A stretch of DNA of 35,478 nucleotides. It comes from an uncultured Paenalcaligenes sp. (GTDB taxonomy: Bacteria; Pseudomonadota; Gammaproteobacteria; Burkholderiales; Burkholderiaceae_B). Each line of letters opens with the position of its first letter. The first letter of the stretch is position 1. The DNA lies in contig CANROS010000014.1 of assembly GCA_947632305.1 (NCBI GenBank), positions 1 to 35,478 on the forward strand, given 5' to 3'. Shown here piece after piece: positions 9,683-18,745 of this stretch. Below the pieces are notes generated by a model, which made no database searches, had not been told where the DNA came from, and saw nothing but the letters and a program-made list of their open reading frames with translations. A program made the position numbers and the translations under genes.

Positions 9683-9706
9683 GCTTAGGCTTTACACAGC
9701 CTAAGC
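9683..9706 (-). other. Hairpin between phaC and phaB
   Basis: A perfect 9-bp inverted repeat (GCTTAGGCT / AGCCTAAGC) with a 6-nt loop starts 11 bases beyond the phaC stop. There is no T-tract on the minus strand, so it is not a standard intrinsic terminator. I infer an mRNA 3'-end stabilising or processing structure that could set phaC and phaB levels separately. A second smaller stem (TTTGGC / GCCAAA, 9645-9659) lies close to the phaB ribosome binding site. Confidence 0.5.
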
Positions 9707-9716
9707 CTTGTTTGAT

Positions 9717-11351
9717 TTATATCACTGCTCTGGTTTTCACATAACTGCCTGGCGCGGCTTCGAGCACCGGGTAGTCTTTGTGCCCTAACTCTGTAGGAGC
9801 TGGCACGCGCGCGCCGGCTTTAGCAGTAAGCCACGCCATCCAGTCCGGCCACCAGCTGCCCTCCTGTTTGGTGGCTTGCTGCTGCCAAGTCTCCGGCACA
9901 CCAGAAAACTGCGCTGGCAGGCTAGCTTCGGTAGACCAATAATAGCGTCTGTTTTGTACAGGAGGATTAATCACACCGGCTATGTGGCCTGAGGCCCCCA
10001 ATACAAAACGCTCGACCTGCGGCAAGAGTTGCGTACTAGCATAAGCAGTACGCCAAGGCACAATATGATCGTCTTCTGACGCATAGAGATAAACAGGCAG
10101 TTCAAGATGACCCAAATCAATAGGCTGACCATCCACCTGCACTTTGCCTGGCAGTCTCAAATTATTTTCTAAATAGGTATTACGGAAATACCAAGAGAAA
10201 AAGGCGCCAGGCAAATTCGTACTATCTGCATTCCAAAACAAAATATCAAAGGGGGCAGGCGTTTTTCCTTGGAGGTAATTGCTGGCCACGTAATTCCAAA
10301 CCAGCTCTGAGGGCCTCAAAAAAGAAAACGTAGTGGCTAAATCACTGCCAGACATCAGTTTAGTGTTAAGCAACTGACACTCTCGCATTAGGGCGAGGGC
10401 CTCATCTACAAACACGCCCAAGACCCCCACATCGTGGAAATCCAACATGGCAGTCAAAAGCGTCATGCTCGCAGCAGGCTGCTGTTGATTCGCTTGAGCC
10501 AAGCTAAGAGCTGAAGCCAACAGGGTGCCCCCCACACAAAAACCCAGCGTATTGAGCTTTTCACTGCCACTGATAGTTTGAGCCGCCTCTAGAGCGCTCA
10601 ATACACCATGATTTAAATAATCACCCCAACTCGCGTCTAGAATACCGTCCTGATCCGTAGCCAACGGATTACGCCAAGAAATTAAAAAGACTTGCATTCC
10701 TTGCTCTAGGGCGTAACGCACAAAGGAGTTTTCAGGTTGCAAGTCTAAAATATAATATTTATTAATATTAGGTGGAACAATAAATAACGGCACACTATGT
10801 ACTGTTTCAGTTTGTGGCGTATATTGAATTAATTGCAAGAGCTCATTTTGGTAAACTACAGCACCTGGCGTAATGGCTAAATTTTCACCCACCGCAAACT
10901 GCGTTTCGTCAGTTTGCAACATGCGACCTTTGCTTAAGTCTCTTAAGAAATGCTGCGCACCTTGCAATAAGCTTTGACCCTGAGTTTGAATGGCCTCGTT
11001 GAGTGCCTCGGGATTCGTGAGTAAGTAGTTAGCTGGATGCAGCGCTTCGCACCATTGCATCAAAGCAAATGACAACCGCTCTTGGGCCTGAGGGTGCAGT
11101 TGTGTTTCTGAGACCATGCGGTTTAATGTCTCTGTATATAACTGCCACAAATGAGCACTAACAAGCGCGCTAGGGTTATCTTGCCAAGCCTGCGCTCTAA
11201 AACGACGGTGACGGGCTGGGCCCAAGGTCCCCTCTTGGGCCTGCTTATGAATCTCGAACCAACTGGTTAAAAAATTAGACTGTATTTCCTGGAGGGCCTC
11301 TTGATTAATCAGAGAAACCCCTTGCCATTGACTGCTTGCATTGTTATACAT
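9717..11351 (-). CDS. phaC: Class I poly(3-hydroxyalkanoate) synthase
   Basis: PhaC polymerises (R)-3-hydroxyacyl-CoA into PHA on the granule surface. The 544-aa protein has the PhaC N-terminal domain and then the alpha/beta hydrolase core with the lipase-like box GFCVGG (catalytic Cys), ASEDDHIVPW (catalytic Asp) and GASGHIAGVINPP (catalytic His). A single full-length subunit without phaE or phaR-subunit partners indicates class I. The ATG at 11351 has AGGTG four bases upstream. The 99 bp before it are very AT-rich and contain TATAAT-like sequence. It heads the phaC-phaB-phaR group; no phaA thiolase is present. Confidence 0.95.
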   Translation of the reverse strand: MYNNASSQWQGVSLINQEALQEIQSNFLTSWFEIHKQAQEGTLGPARHRRFRAQAWQDNPSALVSAHLWQLYTETLNRMVSETQLHPQAQERLSFALMQWCEALHPANYLLTNPEALNEAIQTQGQSLLQGAQHFLRDLSKGRMLQTDETQFAVGENLAITPGAVVYQNELLQLIQYTPQTETVHSVPLFIVPPNINKYYILDLQPENSFVRYALEQGMQVFLISWRNPLATDQDGILDASWGDYLNHGVLSALEAAQTISGSEKLNTLGFCVGGTLLASALSLAQANQQQPAASMTLLTAMLDFHDVGVLGVFVDEALALMRECQLLNTKLMSGSDLATTFSFLRPSELVWNYVASNYLQGKTPAPFDILFWNADSTNLPGAFFSWYFRNTYLENNLRLPGKVQVDGQPIDLGHLELPVYLYASEDDHIVPWRTAYASTQLLPQVERFVLGASGHIAGVINPPVQNRRYYWSTEASLPAQFSGVPETWQQQATKQEGSWWPDWMAWLTAKAGARVPAPTELGHKDYPVLEAAPGSYVKTRAVI

Positions 11352-11450
11352 GCCACACCTAATTAGATCGATTAAATAAAAACTATTTTTTTAATTATTA
11401 TTTAATGTATCATTTTTCGGCGATTAAGCTTGTGAATTTTAATTATAATG
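11352..11450 (-). promoter_or_regulatory. AT-rich phaC upstream region, probable promoter
   Basis: The 99 bp between the pgeF stop and phaC are strikingly AT-rich compared with the neighbouring genes. The minus strand carries TATAAT (about 11447-11442) and further TAAATAATAAT sequence, but no convincing -35 hexamer at the right distance. There is no terminator between pgeF and phaC, so readthrough is also possible. I mark the region as a likely promoter rather than naming exact boxes. Confidence 0.35.
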
Positions 11451-12215
11451 TCATACCAGCCATGCTAAAGTAACAATACGGCCTGTTTGCCCTTTTTTAC
11501 GATAAGAATAATAATTTTGATATTGATCAAACGTACAAATTTGGCTTGCACTGACTTTTATCGCTGAATTAACTTTCAATAATAAAAAACGTGCTATTTC
11601 TGCCAAATCGGCTTGGTATTTATTTTTGCTTAAATCAAAAATAAAATAGCGCTCTAGTCTGGGATCTAGCTGCGCAAAAGCATCCAAGACCTCAGCGCCC
11701 ACCTCAAAATGTGTTTGACTAATAGCTGGCCCTATCCATGCATGCCACTGAGCAGGACCAACCACTTGTTTTTGTACATGCTGATAGAGTTTTTCCAACA
11801 CACCTGCGGCTAAACCACGCCAGCCTGCATGTGCCACCCCCACGATTTGGCCCTGCTGATCCGCAATGACCACCGGCAAACAATCGGCAGTTAAAATAGC
11901 GAGCACGGTCCGCTTGGATGCAGTCCAAGCCGCATCGGCTTGGGGGGCCTGCTCCCACGCCAAAGCCTGAGAACACGGTGCGGCCGCATGGTACAGCTGC
12001 GTTCCATGAACCTGCTGCAACCAATGGGGCTCGCTGGGCAAAAGCTGTCGCAGCAAAGCCCGATTTTGAGCCACGTGGCGCGGATCGTCGCCACAGTGCT
12101 CACCTAAATTAAGCCCTTGCCAAGCTCCCTGGCTGTACCCCCCATGTACCTGAGTACTGAAATAACGTACTCCTGTCCAAGAGGGCCCAGTAACAGTAAC
12201 TATGCTTTTTTCCAT
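11451..12215 (-). CDS. pgeF: Peptidoglycan editing factor PgeF (YfiH / laccase-domain family)
   Basis: PgeF-family proteins remove wrongly incorporated L-serine from the first position of the peptidoglycan stem peptide precursor; older annotation calls them polyphenol oxidases. The 254-aa protein shows the Cu-oxidase_4 family motifs in order: LTADCLPVVIAD, VGVAHAGWRGLAAGV, IGPAISQTHFEVG and YRKKGQTGR. The Cys/His metal ligands lie in the first two motifs. Its start codon overlaps the end of rluD by 16 bp, and the rluD-pgeF pair divergent from bamD is the same order as in E. coli. Function by family and context is good, though not tested here. Confidence 0.92.
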   Translation of the reverse strand: MEKSIVTVTGPSWTGVRYFSTQVHGGYSQGAWQGLNLGEHCGDDPRHVAQNRALLRQLLPSEPHWLQQVHGTQLYHAAAPCSQALAWEQAPQADAAWTASKRTVLAILTADCLPVVIADQQGQIVGVAHAGWRGLAAGVLEKLYQHVQKQVVGPAQWHAWIGPAISQTHFEVGAEVLDAFAQLDPRLERYFIFDLSKNKYQADLAEIARFLLLKVNSAIKVSASQICTFDQYQNYYSYRKKGQTGRIVTLAWLV

Positions 12216-13156
12216 TCAATTTGCTCGTAGACGGCTTGAAAATCTGCAGGAGGATCCAAATCAAAACGTACTGACTCCTGAGTACTAGGATCTATAAACT
12301 GCAAAGCCCGCGCATGCAACATTTGTCGAGTGGCCCCAGCTAACTCTTTACCACCGTAAATCTCATCACCCAAAAGAGGATGATTTTGGCTGCTTAAATG
12401 CACACGTATTTGGTGGGTGCGGCCTGTTTCTAAACGACACTGCACTAAACTGACCGCCACACCGCGATCAAACAAACCGTGTTCTAAGACTTCGTAATGC
12501 GTACGCGCCTGACGCGGTGCGATCGCATTTTGGGTCGCCATACGAACCGGTACACGCGCATCACGGCCTACGGGTAAATCAATTAGACCGGAACCATAAA
12601 TAAAACCATGACAAAGTGCAATGTATTCTCGGAGCACGGTGCGCTCTTGGAGCTGGCGCACTAAATGAGTTTGTGCAGCTTCGGTTAAAGCAACCACCAT
12701 CAAACCCGATGTATCTTTATCCAATCTATGCACAATACCGGCTCTAGCAACTTGCGTTAATTGAGGAAAACGATACAACAACCCATTAAGCAATGTTCCA
12801 GTCCAATTGCCCGCTCCGGGGTGAGTCACTAAACCCGCCGGTTTATTGATCACCACCCATTGTTCAGACTGAGCCACTATATCTAGAGGGATGTCCTCTG
12901 CCTCGTAGGCTAGCTCCTCAGGGCGAGCTTGGGGCCAAACCCGCAAAATGTCTCCAGGCATTACCTGATGCCGTGTACGCGCCGGCTGCCCATTAACCAA
13001 CACGTGGCCGTTCTCTATCCATGTTTGGATCCGACTGCGTGAATGCTCTGGCAGCAGCTGAGCAACAATTTTATCCAAACGCTCTGGTAAGGCGCTAAGA
13101 GGAATTCGGAACTCCAGTTCCGGCAAATGTTCTGTATTATGTGTGGCTGTATTCAT
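12200..13156 (-). CDS. rluD: 23S rRNA pseudouridine(1911/1915/1917) synthase RluD
   Basis: RluD makes three pseudouridines in helix 69 of 23S rRNA, at the subunit interface. The 318-aa protein has an N-terminal S4 domain (PERLDKIVAQLLPEHSRSRI through ENGHVLVNGQPA) and the RluA-family catalytic motif HRLDKDTSGLMVVA, where the Asp is the nucleophile, then LETGRTHQIRVHLSS. The ATG is preceded by AAGG eight bases upstream. It is divergent from bamD, with 161 bp between the two preferred start codons, and overlaps pgeF. Confidence 0.95.
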   Translation of the reverse strand: MNTATHNTEHLPELEFRIPLSALPERLDKIVAQLLPEHSRSRIQTWIENGHVLVNGQPARTRHQVMPGDILRVWPQARPEELAYEAEDIPLDIVAQSEQWVVINKPAGLVTHPGAGNWTGTLLNGLLYRFPQLTQVARAGIVHRLDKDTSGLMVVALTEAAQTHLVRQLQERTVLREYIALCHGFIYGSGLIDLPVGRDARVPVRMATQNAIAPRQARTHYEVLEHGLFDRGVAVSLVQCRLETGRTHQIRVHLSSQNHPLLGDEIYGGKELAGATRQMLHARALQFIDPSTQESVRFDLDPPADFQAVYEQIEWKKA

Positions 13157-13317
13157 GATAAAACCTTAAGGATGAAGCTAAATTTTGACATAGCTTAGGG
13201 CGCACTGTACAGAATGACTAGCCTAGATTCCCAATAGGCATTTAAAATACGCTATTCTTAGTGCTATTGTTTTATTCGATTAGACTTAACCGTTTGCAAA
13301 CCGCAAAGGATGTTCTT

Positions 13318-14163
13318 GTGACGCGCTTATTTTCCACTTTGGCTCAACTCCCTGCTTCTCAACGTCTAGTACGTACTTTATCCCTAGCATGTGCTTGTCT
13401 AGTATTAGCAGCATGTGGCTCTGTCAAACCCACTGTGGACCCCACCTCTGGCTGGACAGCTGAGCGCCTTTATCAAGACGCTCGCGAAGAAATTAGCTTA
13501 CGAAATTGGTCTTCAGCCCGTACTCGTCTAGAGTCCATTGAGGCTCGCTATCCGTTTGGCATCTATGCCCAACAAGCCTTAATAGACCAAGCCTATATTA
13601 ACTGGCAAGACGATGAACCCGAACAAGCGTTAGCAGCCATAGACCGTTTTCAAAAACAGTATCCTAATCACCCTGGCAGTGATTACATGCTGTACCTAAA
13701 GGGGTTGATTTCGTTCACCCCACCCAGCGCTGCCATGATGCGTTTCACACGCCAAGACCCCAGCGAACGCGATCCCAAGGGCTTAAGCGAGTCTTACCAA
13801 GCCTTTACCCAGCTTTTGGCACAATACCCTGACAGCCGTTATGCCAATGATGCACGTTTGCGTGCTAGTTGGCTAGTCAATACCATTGCGGAAAACGAAG
13901 TCCACGTTGCTGAGTACTATTACTCCCGTGATGCCTATGTGGCCGCCATTAATCGGGCGCAACGCGTCATTACTGATTTCGAAGGCGTTCCCATCGCCGA
14001 GCGTGCGCTCTACATTATCTATTTATCCTACGATAAGCTAGGCCAAGAACAGCTACGGGATGACGCCAAACGAGTCCTAGACAATAACTTTCCGGACTCC
14101 AATTATTACACCGAAGGTCTCAAAGAAAAGACAAACAAGTGGAACCCAATTAACTGGTTTTAG
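13318..14163 (+). CDS. bamD: Outer membrane assembly lipoprotein BamD (ComL)
   Basis: BamD is the essential lipoprotein partner of BamA in beta-barrel insertion at the outer membrane. The ORF track starts at a GTG (13261) with no ribosome binding site, which would put a 19-residue extension before the signal peptide. I prefer GTG at 13318, preceded by AAAGGA seven bases upstream, giving 281 aa. A lipoprotein signal follows with lipobox LVLAAC (Cys33), then CGSVKPT. The body has TPR-like repeats (EQALAAIDRFQKQYPNHPGS, YPDSRYANDARLRASWLV, AINRAQRVITDFEGVP). It is transcribed alone, divergent from rluD, and ends at a strong terminator shared with dinG. Confidence 0.94.
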   Translation: MTRLFSTLAQLPASQRLVRTLSLACACLVLAACGSVKPTVDPTSGWTAERLYQDAREEISLRNWSSARTRLESIEARYPFGIYAQQALIDQAYINWQDDEPEQALAAIDRFQKQYPNHPGSDYMLYLKGLISFTPPSAAMMRFTRQDPSERDPKGLSESYQAFTQLLAQYPDSRYANDARLRASWLVNTIAENEVHVAEYYYSRDAYVAAINRAQRVITDFEGVPIAERALYIIYLSYDKLGQEQLRDDAKRVLDNNFPDSNYYTEGLKEKTNKWNPINWF

Positions 14164-14181
14164 GTCTTAACCCCCCCAATC

Positions 14182-14219
14182 AAAAAAACTCACTTTGCCG
14201 CAGCGAAGTGAGTTTTTTT
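14182..14219. terminator. Bidirectional terminator between bamD and dinG
   Basis: An 11-bp stem (ACTCACTTTGC with GCGAAGTGAGT, one wobble) closed by a CGCA tetraloop is flanked by seven As on the left and seven Ts on the right. It can end both bamD on the plus strand and the convergent helicase gene on the minus strand. Confidence 0.92.
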
Positions 14220-14231
14220 ATGGTTAACGAC

Positions 14232-16259
14232 TCAAGCTGACTCATTGCTCATTTGTATTTGTTTGTTTTGGAAAAAAGCCAAGGCCTGCTGTGGATTACG
14301 AGTACGAGTAAAAGGGGGTAAGCCACGCCATAACACTTTGCCATAAGGCTTTTCCACCAAGCGCGCATCACCCATAATCAACACCCCCCAGTCCTTTTCA
14401 GTCCGTATCAAACGACCGGCACCCTGTTTTAAGGCAATGGCGGCTTCGGGCAACTGGTATTCAATAAAAGGGTTACCACCTCTATCTCGGCAGGCTTTGA
14501 TACGCGCCTCAAGCACGGGATCATCAGGTGGCGCAAAAGGTAGCTTGTCGATGGCGACTACCGTTAAAGCATCGCCAGGCACATCAATGCCTTCCCAAAA
14601 GCTGGCACTTCCCACCAGAATAGCATTGGCCTTGGAACGAAAATCATGTAGCAACACCTGCCTAGAACGCTCGCCTTGGCGCATCACTAAACGCTTTAAG
14701 CCTAAACGCTTGACCTCTTTTTCGATTAGGTCAGCCATTAAATCCACGCCCCGTAGCGTCGTACTTAGTACCAACACTCCACCTTCAGCACTTTCAATAA
14801 AAGGCACTAACTGTTGAATGAATTTTGGGTAGTAATCGGCGCTAGAGGGGACGGGCAGATTTTGAGGCACAAACAATAAAGCTTGTTCGGGATAATCAAA
14901 AGGCGAAGGCCAAACCTCGACCCGTGCCTCCCACAGCCCTAGCTGATGTACAAAATGATTAAAATTACCATGTACAGATAAGGTCGCGGAGGTAAAGATC
15001 CAGCTTTGCTCATCGCCCTTATAGCGCGAAAAAATCTGCGCCACCGATAACGGCGCACGATGCAAGCGTAAATACGTACTGCCGTGCTCGACCCAGCGCA
15101 CGGACTCTTGTTCTAGCTGTTGAATAGTGGCTTGATCTGCATCCGGTAAGATTGCACTGGTGCCGTCTCTTCCGGGCTGTGTCCAAACGAAGACCTGCGC
15201 CCGTAATTGCAAGGCGGTTTTATAAGCGGCCGCCAAATCAGGATGATGCTCTTTGAGCAAATCTAAGAGTTTGATGAGCTTATCTAGCTTATCCAACAGT
15301 GCTTCTAATGCTTCATCAAAAGCCGTTGCGTTAGGCAAGTCATGAAACGTGCTTTTTTGTCCTGACAATTGCTGGATAGGAGCGGCTTGTAAACGTAAAT
15401 CATGGACACATTGTCGCAACGCACCCGCCACCGCGCTCCAGTCTGCGGTGCCTTTGGCATGCGCCAAGCCCGCGGCTTCAACCAAATGAGCCAAATCATT
15501 TAAGTGATGCATTGACACGGTGGTACCCAAAAAACGGGTAGCCACATCAGGCAATTGATGCGCCTCGTCAAACACCACCACATCCACCTCTGGCAATAGA
15601 TCGGTGATGCCTTCTTCGCGTAAGGCCAAATCCGCCATAAACAAAGCGTGATTCACCACAACAATGTCCGCCTCTTGTGCTTTGCGGCGGGCCTTTAAAA
15701 CAAAACACTCATTAATATAAGGGCAGTCTTGGCCTAAGCAGTTTTCACGGGTGGAGGTCACACGGTGCCAAATAGGTGCGTCTTCGGGCACCTCTGCCAG
15801 ATCACTTTTATCCCCCGTTTTACTACGCTCTATAAACGTTTGAATTGCCCGTATCTGAGAGACTTCTTGCTTGGAGCTAAAACCACGCTCGTCATTTTCA
15901 TACTTTTCAAAGTAATAATGACAGGCATAATTGCCTCGGCCTTTTAATAAGGCCACATTTAACGACATCGCTAGGGCTTTGCGCAAATGAGGCAAGTCGC
16001 GTTTAAAAAGTTGGTCTTGCAAAGTGCGTGTGCCCGTGGACACCAAGGCTTTGCGCCCACTGAGAAACAACGGCACCAAATAAGCCCATGTTTTGCCTGT
16101 GCCTGTGCCAGCCTCAGCGATCAGTACCGATGGCGTAGCCACGGCTTCTTGAATAGACTGAGCCAGCTCAAGTTGTTGTTGGCGTAAAAAATAGTGGGAT
16201 ACCGAAGCTGCTAAGGGGCCGTCATTAGCAAAGACTTGGTCAAGTTCCTGCAAAAGCAT
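14232..16259 (-). CDS. dinG: DinG/YoaA-family ATP-dependent DNA helicase with iron-sulfur cluster
   Basis: This XPD-like superfamily 2 helicase unwinds 5'-3' and is linked to repair of R-loops and replication blocks. The 675-aa protein has Walker A AEAGTGTGKTWAYLVP, the Fe-S cluster cysteines (one in GRGNYACHYYFEKYE and three in ENCLGQDCPYINECF), the DEAH box VVFDEAHQLPD, and C-terminal motifs GSASFWEGIDVPGDAL and KQGAGRLIRTEKDWGVL. Length lies between E. coli YoaA (636) and DinG (716), so the exact orthology (dinG or yoaA) is unsure. I see no LexA-type CTGT-N8-ACAG operator upstream. It is divergent from tex, with 133 bp between. Confidence 0.9.
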   Translation of the reverse strand: MLLQELDQVFANDGPLAASVSHYFLRQQQLELAQSIQEAVATPSVLIAEAGTGTGKTWAYLVPLFLSGRKALVSTGTRTLQDQLFKRDLPHLRKALAMSLNVALLKGRGNYACHYYFEKYENDERGFSSKQEVSQIRAIQTFIERSKTGDKSDLAEVPEDAPIWHRVTSTRENCLGQDCPYINECFVLKARRKAQEADIVVVNHALFMADLALREEGITDLLPEVDVVVFDEAHQLPDVATRFLGTTVSMHHLNDLAHLVEAAGLAHAKGTADWSAVAGALRQCVHDLRLQAAPIQQLSGQKSTFHDLPNATAFDEALEALLDKLDKLIKLLDLLKEHHPDLAAAYKTALQLRAQVFVWTQPGRDGTSAILPDADQATIQQLEQESVRWVEHGSTYLRLHRAPLSVAQIFSRYKGDEQSWIFTSATLSVHGNFNHFVHQLGLWEARVEVWPSPFDYPEQALLFVPQNLPVPSSADYYPKFIQQLVPFIESAEGGVLVLSTTLRGVDLMADLIEKEVKRLGLKRLVMRQGERSRQVLLHDFRSKANAILVGSASFWEGIDVPGDALTVVAIDKLPFAPPDDPVLEARIKACRDRGGNPFIEYQLPEAAIALKQGAGRLIRTEKDWGVLIMGDARLVEKPYGKVLWRGLPPFTRTRNPQQALAFFQNKQIQMSNESA

Positions 16260-16392
16260 GGTGACTAGAGAAAGTGATTTAAGGGCAAAGAAAGGAGAAA
16301 AGGCTTATCGTAGCTCTGGAATCATACTACACTGCTACACTTATGTTGCATAGGAAGCGCCTGTTTCTTTCACGCTTTATTTTCAAAAGACC

Positions 16393-18729
16393 ATGACAAA
16401 TACCACCACCATCGATTCTGCCCGTCTTCTACAACAACTTGCCGAAGAACTCGCCATTAGGCCCTCTCAAGCATCTGCGGCAGTGGAATTGCTAGACGAT
16501 GGTTCCACCGTACCTTTTATTGCTCGCTATCGCAAAGAGGCCACTGGCGGTTTAGATGATGCAGTTTTGCGCGATCTAGAGGTACGCTTATTGTATTTGC
16601 GTGACTTAGAAAGTCGCCGCTTAGCTATCTTAGAAAGCATTCAGTCTCAAGACAAACTCAGTCCAGAACTGCAAGCCGAAATCCTCGGCGCCAGCACTAA
16701 ACAGCGTCTTGAGGACCTCTACGCCCCCTACAAACCTAAGCGTCGCACGCGTGCACAAATAGCGCTTGAAGCTGGCCTAGAACCCTTAGTGGAAGCCATT
16801 TTACATGACCCTAACTGCAGCCCACTTGATTTAGCAACTGACTACATCAATGCAGAGGCCGGTTTTGAGGATGCAAAAAAAACGCTGGACGGCGCCCGCG
16901 AAATCTTGGCACAACGTTATGCCGAGAACGCCACCGTGCTCGAAGATTTACGCAGCTACCTTTGGCAACATGGCTTGCTGTATGCTTCTGTTATGGAGGG
17001 CAAAGAACACGAAGGCGATAAATTTCGTGATTGGTTTGACTTTTCAGAGCGCCTCAAAACCCTCCCTTCTCATCGCGTCCTAGCTTTGTTACGTGGCCGC
17101 CAACAAGGCATCCTAAGTCTACGCTTAGGCCTAAGCCCAGAGCTGGATGAGCAACAGCCACACCCTTGTATTGAACGCTTAATTCGCTTAGTGAACATCA
17201 ACGCAGACTTTAGCCCAAATGCTCGCGAGCAAGCCAAATGGCTTGCCGAAGTCTGCCGCATTACGTGGCGCGTTAAATTGCTCACAGCCTTTGAAACCGA
17301 ATTAATTGGACGCCTTCGCGAAGACGCAGAAACCGAAGCCACCCGAGTTTTCGCTGCCAACTTGCGCGATTTACTGCTTACTGCACCGGCCGGCAATAAA
17401 CGAGTTTTGGGTCTGGACCCCGGCATTCGTACAGGCGTTAAAGTGGCGGCTATTGATGAAACCGGTAAAGTGCTTGCCACCGATACGGTCTATCCTTTTG
17501 GTGGCCGCAAAGACATCAGCGGCACACAACGCACCCTAAGCCAACTGATTCGCCAACACCAGCTGGAGCTCGTTGCCATTGGCAATGGCACCGCCTCCAG
17601 AGAAACCGAACAACTTGTTAAAGAGCTCTTAAAGTCAGCCAACGACCTTAGCCAAGTACAACATATTGTGGTATCTGAAGCCGGCGCCTCGGTGTACTCT
17701 GCGTCCGAACTGGCCAGCCAAGAATTTCCACAATTAGACGTGAGCTTACGTGGCGCCGTCTCTATTGCGCGTCGTTTACAAGACCCCTTGGCTGAATTAG
17801 TTAAAATTGACCCCAAAGCCATTGGCGTAGGTCAATACCAACACGATGTAAATCAACGTGAGCTAGAACGCTCGTTGGACGCCGTAGTGGAAGACTGTGT
17901 GAACGCCGTAGGTGTAGATGTTAATACCGCCTCAGCCGCTTTGCTGGCGCGTGTGTCGGGCTTAAACAAAACTCTGGCTGAAAACATCGTAGAATGGCGC
18001 GATGAATTTGGTGCTTTTCCTGATCGCAAAAGCTTTTTGAAAGTTAAACGCTTTGGTCCTAAAACCTTTGAACAAGCAGCAGGTTTTTTACGTGTTCCTA
18101 ATGGCACCAATCCTTTAGACGCCTCCGCCGTACACCCAGAGGCCTACCCGGTAGCCGAACAAATTCTCCAAAAAATCTCAGCCTCTGCGGCTGACGTCAT
18201 TGGAAAAACAGACGCCTTAAAAGGGCTGTCTCCTAAAGAGTTCACTAATGAGCAATTTGGTCTGCCCACCGTACAAGACATCTTCATTGAAATTGAACGC
18301 CCTGGCCGTGACCCACGCCCTGAGTTCAAAACAGTACAGTTTCTAGACGGCGTGACTGAAATCAAAGATTTACGCGTAGGCATGGTGCTTGAAGGCATTG
18401 TTAGCAACGTCGCTAACTTTGGGGCCTTTGTGGACGTAGGCGTACATCAAGACGGCTTAGTGCACATTTCCGCCTTGTCTAACAAGTTTGTCTCCGATCC
18501 GCGTGAAGTCGTCCGGGTGGGCCAAACGGTACAAGTCAAAGTGCTCGAGGTAGACGAGGCTCGTAAACGCATTAGCTTGACCATGCGCTTAGACGATCCA
18601 ACTGAACCCAGTCTAAAAAAAGCCCCGGCACCTACTAACAAACCGGCTCGTGCCCCTCAACGCGAACGCAAAACACCTGATTCTGCCAACAACGCAATGG
18701 CAGCCGCTTTCGCTAAACTCAAGCGCTAA
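16393..18729 (+). CDS. tex: RNA-binding transcription accessory protein Tex
   Basis: Tex (778 aa, full length) is a nucleic-acid-binding protein related to eukaryotic Spt6 and implicated in transcription and stress tolerance. Domains in order: N-terminal helical region (AEELAIRPSQASAAVELLDDGSTVPFIARYRKEATGGLDD), YqgF/RNase H-like domain beginning near VLGLDPGIRTGVKVAAID, helix-hairpin-helix segment (VNTASAALLARVSGLNKTLA), and a C-terminal S1 domain (GMVLEGIVSNVANFGAFVDVGVHQDGLVHISAL), ending in a basic tail. The start is the ATG at 16393, with only a weak AAAAGA upstream. tyrA follows after 16 bp, so the three plus-strand genes probably form one transcript. Confidence 0.96.
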   Translation: MTNTTTIDSARLLQQLAEELAIRPSQASAAVELLDDGSTVPFIARYRKEATGGLDDAVLRDLEVRLLYLRDLESRRLAILESIQSQDKLSPELQAEILGASTKQRLEDLYAPYKPKRRTRAQIALEAGLEPLVEAILHDPNCSPLDLATDYINAEAGFEDAKKTLDGAREILAQRYAENATVLEDLRSYLWQHGLLYASVMEGKEHEGDKFRDWFDFSERLKTLPSHRVLALLRGRQQGILSLRLGLSPELDEQQPHPCIERLIRLVNINADFSPNAREQAKWLAEVCRITWRVKLLTAFETELIGRLREDAETEATRVFAANLRDLLLTAPAGNKRVLGLDPGIRTGVKVAAIDETGKVLATDTVYPFGGRKDISGTQRTLSQLIRQHQLELVAIGNGTASRETEQLVKELLKSANDLSQVQHIVVSEAGASVYSASELASQEFPQLDVSLRGAVSIARRLQDPLAELVKIDPKAIGVGQYQHDVNQRELERSLDAVVEDCVNAVGVDVNTASAALLARVSGLNKTLAENIVEWRDEFGAFPDRKSFLKVKRFGPKTFEQAAGFLRVPNGTNPLDASAVHPEAYPVAEQILQKISASAADVIGKTDALKGLSPKEFTNEQFGLPTVQDIFIEIERPGRDPRPEFKTVQFLDGVTEIKDLRVGMVLEGIVSNVANFGAFVDVGVHQDGLVHISALSNKFVSDPREVVRVGQTVQVKVLEVDEARKRISLTMRLDDPTEPSLKKAPAPTNKPARAPQRERKTPDSANNAMAAAFAKLKR

Positions 18730-18745
18730 GAGGTTGACAGCTATC

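Noticed and set aside
13261-13317. 19-residue N-terminal extension of bamD in the ORF track
   Set aside because: The GTG at 13318 has AAAGGA at proper distance and gives a normal lipoprotein signal. The upstream GTG has no ribosome binding site and lengthens the signal region unnaturally.
16260-16392. Possible LexA (SOS) operator in the dinG/tex divergent region
   Set aside because: I looked for a CTGT-N8-ACAG dyad and found none; only a short CTACACTG/CTACACTT direct repeat (16327-16342), too small to call.
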